Assembly (NCBI RefSeq): GCF_900453205.1
Contig: NZ_UGQU01000002.1
Location: 124,001-188,000, forward strand
Length of the DNA stretch: 64,000 nt
Origin: Moraxella lacunata
GTDB taxonomy: Bacteria; Pseudomonadota; Gammaproteobacteria; Pseudomonadales; Moraxellaceae
Direction of reading: 5' to 3'
Shown one piece after another: positions 62,746-64,000 of the stretch. The number at the start of each line of letters is the position of its first letter. Positions within the stretch are counted from its first letter, which is position 1. The notes beneath the pieces were generated by a model. The model was given only the letters and a program-made list of their open reading frames with translations, did not search any database and was not told where the DNA came from. Made by a program: the position numbers and the translations under genes.

Positions 62746-64000
62746 AGCACTCTAACCACCAAATGAATGTTTAGGTTCTTTTTATTATTATACGTTGTTA
62801 ATGCCTGTGCCAATTCTTTTTGTTTGGCACTGTCCACACTAAGCCCAAATAATACAATCCGCTCTATCAAAAATGATTTGTCATTATCCAATTTATCCAG
62901 TAAGGCTTTAATATGACCGCTACCAAAATCAGGATAAAGAATATATAAGGTTTTATCGCATAAATAAGCAGTATAATCTACCAAATCAATACTTTGTACT
63001 TTATCTGTCAAAACATGACTGTCATATACTCGCCATGTCGTCAAAAGTGTGTGGTATTCATCATCGCTAAATGTATGGCTAAATAAATCAGGCAAGGCAG
63101 TTTGTGGATTTATCTCATTATCATCAATCACCAAAAAGTTATCCACCGTCTCAAAAATTTTAAATCCCAAATCGCCTGTATAATCGGGATTTTCACTTTG
63201 TATTTTTTGGGCGGAGCGGATAATACGTTCTTTGGTAATTTCAAAGAGATTGTGTGGCTTATTTTGTTTATCTGTCCAATCAATCATTTTCTTGATAGAT
63301 TTTTTTTCTTCGGTAGAATTAGCATTTTTTAAGTTTTCATCTAGATTTTCAGGTAATTGGACACAAATAAATTTACGATTATGTTTCATTTCAACATTTA
63401 ATTGCATTGTGGAATGTGCCGTTGTGCCACTTCCAGCAAAAAAATCCATTACAAAATCATTCTCATCAGTACCGATGAGAATAAAATGTTTGATAAGCTC
63501 AATTGCCTTTGGAAAAGAAAAAGGGATGCCTATTGACTTCAACCATTTGGTTGTGGACTGCGAATCAAAATAAACATTTGATTTAGGAATTTGTTCTGTA
63601 TAATCATGTAAGTATCTTTTAACTCTTGGTATTATTGATTCGTCCACTCCAAAAATAATATCTCCTTCTGTTATCATTTTTTTCAAGGTATCATCTTTAT
63701 AACGCCAACCACCGCTAGGCATAGCACATGGCTTACCTGTGATCGGGTGCAAAATTTGTGTATCAAAATTTCCATTTTCTACACCACCAGAATTATCTGA
63801 TTCATACACACCTTTATCATCTGCAAAAGTAAAATGGTCAAAATCATAAAATCGTGGGTATTTAACCAATTGCAATAATTCTTGATGAATTTCTTCTTCA
63901 GATAAATTCATCTTTAATAATTGCTTTGCTTTGGCTTGGTAGGCTTTTACTTGTAATTTTTCAACTCTCCATTCATCATCTAAATTATTTTTTTCTCTTG
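62742..64000 (-). CDS. mod: Type III DNA methyltransferase, Mod subunit, 5' end outside the window
   Basis: Adenine-N6 methyltransferase that sets the recognition sequence of the type III system and is needed for Res activity. The frame is open from the stop at 62742 to the window edge (420 codons visible; no stop between 63911 and 64000), so the true start lies beyond. Seen: PSGGWRYKDDTL, FFAGSGTTAHS (the SAM-binding FxGxG), KHNRKFICVQLPE. The catalytic (D/N)PP(Y/W) motif, which comes before FxGxG in beta-class enzymes, is outside the window. The segment after ~residue 200 of the visible part (NPDYTGDLGFKIFETVDNFLV) is the recognition domain. ATG 63911 is therefore internal and not the start. 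Confidence 0.88.
   Translation of the reverse strand, partial: REKNNLDDEWRVEKLQVKAYQAKAKQLLKMNLSEEEIHQELLQLVKYPRFYDFDHFTFADDKGVYESDNSGGVENGNFDTQILHPITGKPCAMPSGGWRYKDDTLKKMITEGDIIFGVDESIIPRVKRYLHDYTEQIPKSNVYFDSQSTTKWLKSIGIPFSFPKAIELIKHFILIGTDENDFVMDFFAGSGTTAHSTMQLNVEMKHNRKFICVQLPENLDENLKNANSTEEKKSIKKMIDWTDKQNKPHNLFEITKERIIRSAQKIQSENPDYTGDLGFKIFETVDNFLVIDDNEINPQTALPDLFSHTFSDDEYHTLLTTWRVYDSHVLTDKVQSIDLVDYTAYLCDKTLYILYPDFGSGHIKALLDKLDNDKSFLIERIVLFGLSVDSAKQKELAQALTTYNNKKNLNIHLVVRVL

Noticed and set aside
1-64000. CRISPR arrays, prophage modules or complete insertion sequences with transposase
   Set aside because: No regularly spaced repeats with unique spacers, no phage structural genes and no transposase were found in the window.

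Overview
The window is a piece of a gammaproteobacterial chromosome that most resembles Moraxella (family Moraxellaceae). The reasons are: a short AccA of 269 residues, the gene orders lepA-lepB-DUF4845-rnc-era and hisIE-tatA-tatB-tatC, rluC divergent from rne, a type IV pilus PilB, AT-rich intergenic DNA, and an RNase E with a very long Asp/Lys-rich tail. This is an inference from proteins and gene order; the species cannot be fixed from the sequence alone. Almost all the DNA is coding, with bacterial promoters of the TGnTATAAT type and many hairpin terminators.

Layout. 1-9.9 kb: a UvrD-like helicase running off the left edge, accA, a small membrane protein, ppx/gppA, rluC and rne. 9.9-14.6 kb: an accessory stretch starting at tRNA-Pro(GGG). 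It holds the decayed 5' end of a P4-type integrase next to the tRNA, a hypothetical gene broken by a 23-bp tandem duplication, an AAA ATPase of unknown role, tcdA and a TatD-family hydrolase. 14.7-21.8 kb: uvrA, a glycine-zipper protein and the methionine importer metNIQ. 21.9-26.8 kb: a siderophore module (secreted Fes/IroE-like esterase, TonB-dependent receptor, AraC-family regulator) in which the regulator is split by a 133-bp MITE. 26.9-33.8 kb: pilB, tpiA, secG, a membrane protein, a DUF4212/sodium symporter pair and a DnaQ-like exonuclease. 33.9-39.3 kb: era, rnc, DUF4845, lepB, lepA. 39.4-47.2 kb: a complete ABC-type capsule export cluster kpsM-T-E-D-C-S with no polymer-synthesis genes beside it. 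47.4-49.8 kb: tatC, tatB, tatA, hisIE. 49.9-55.2 kb: two poorly known genes, rpmI-rplT, hemN and a calcium/sodium antiporter. 55.3-59.7 kb: an EfeU/EfeB/EfeO iron uptake set whose efeB-efeU gap carries two nested MITEs. 59.8-64 kb: a type III restriction-modification system, with mod running off the right edge.

The most unusual content is a set of small non-autonomous mobile elements. Two copies of one 133-bp element, identical base for base, lie 31 kb apart, each with 11-bp terminal inverted repeats (GGTATTGTTAA) and a perfect 8-bp target duplication. One copy splits the AraC-type regulator of the siderophore locus; removing the element and one duplication restores a single open frame of 287 codons. 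The other copy sits inside an older, related MITE in the efe locus. A second family (about 140 bp, same kind of ends) is at 30082-30221, with relics elsewhere. Both clear insertions of the 133-bp element are at iron-acquisition loci, so they may have changed iron physiology in this strain.

Functional links: the Tat translocase encoded here should export EfeB, which has a twin-arginine signal. SecG and LepB serve the Sec-dependent exports (receptor, esterase, KpsD, MetQ, EfeO). RNase E, RNase III, RluC, Era and LepA form a translation and RNA-processing core.
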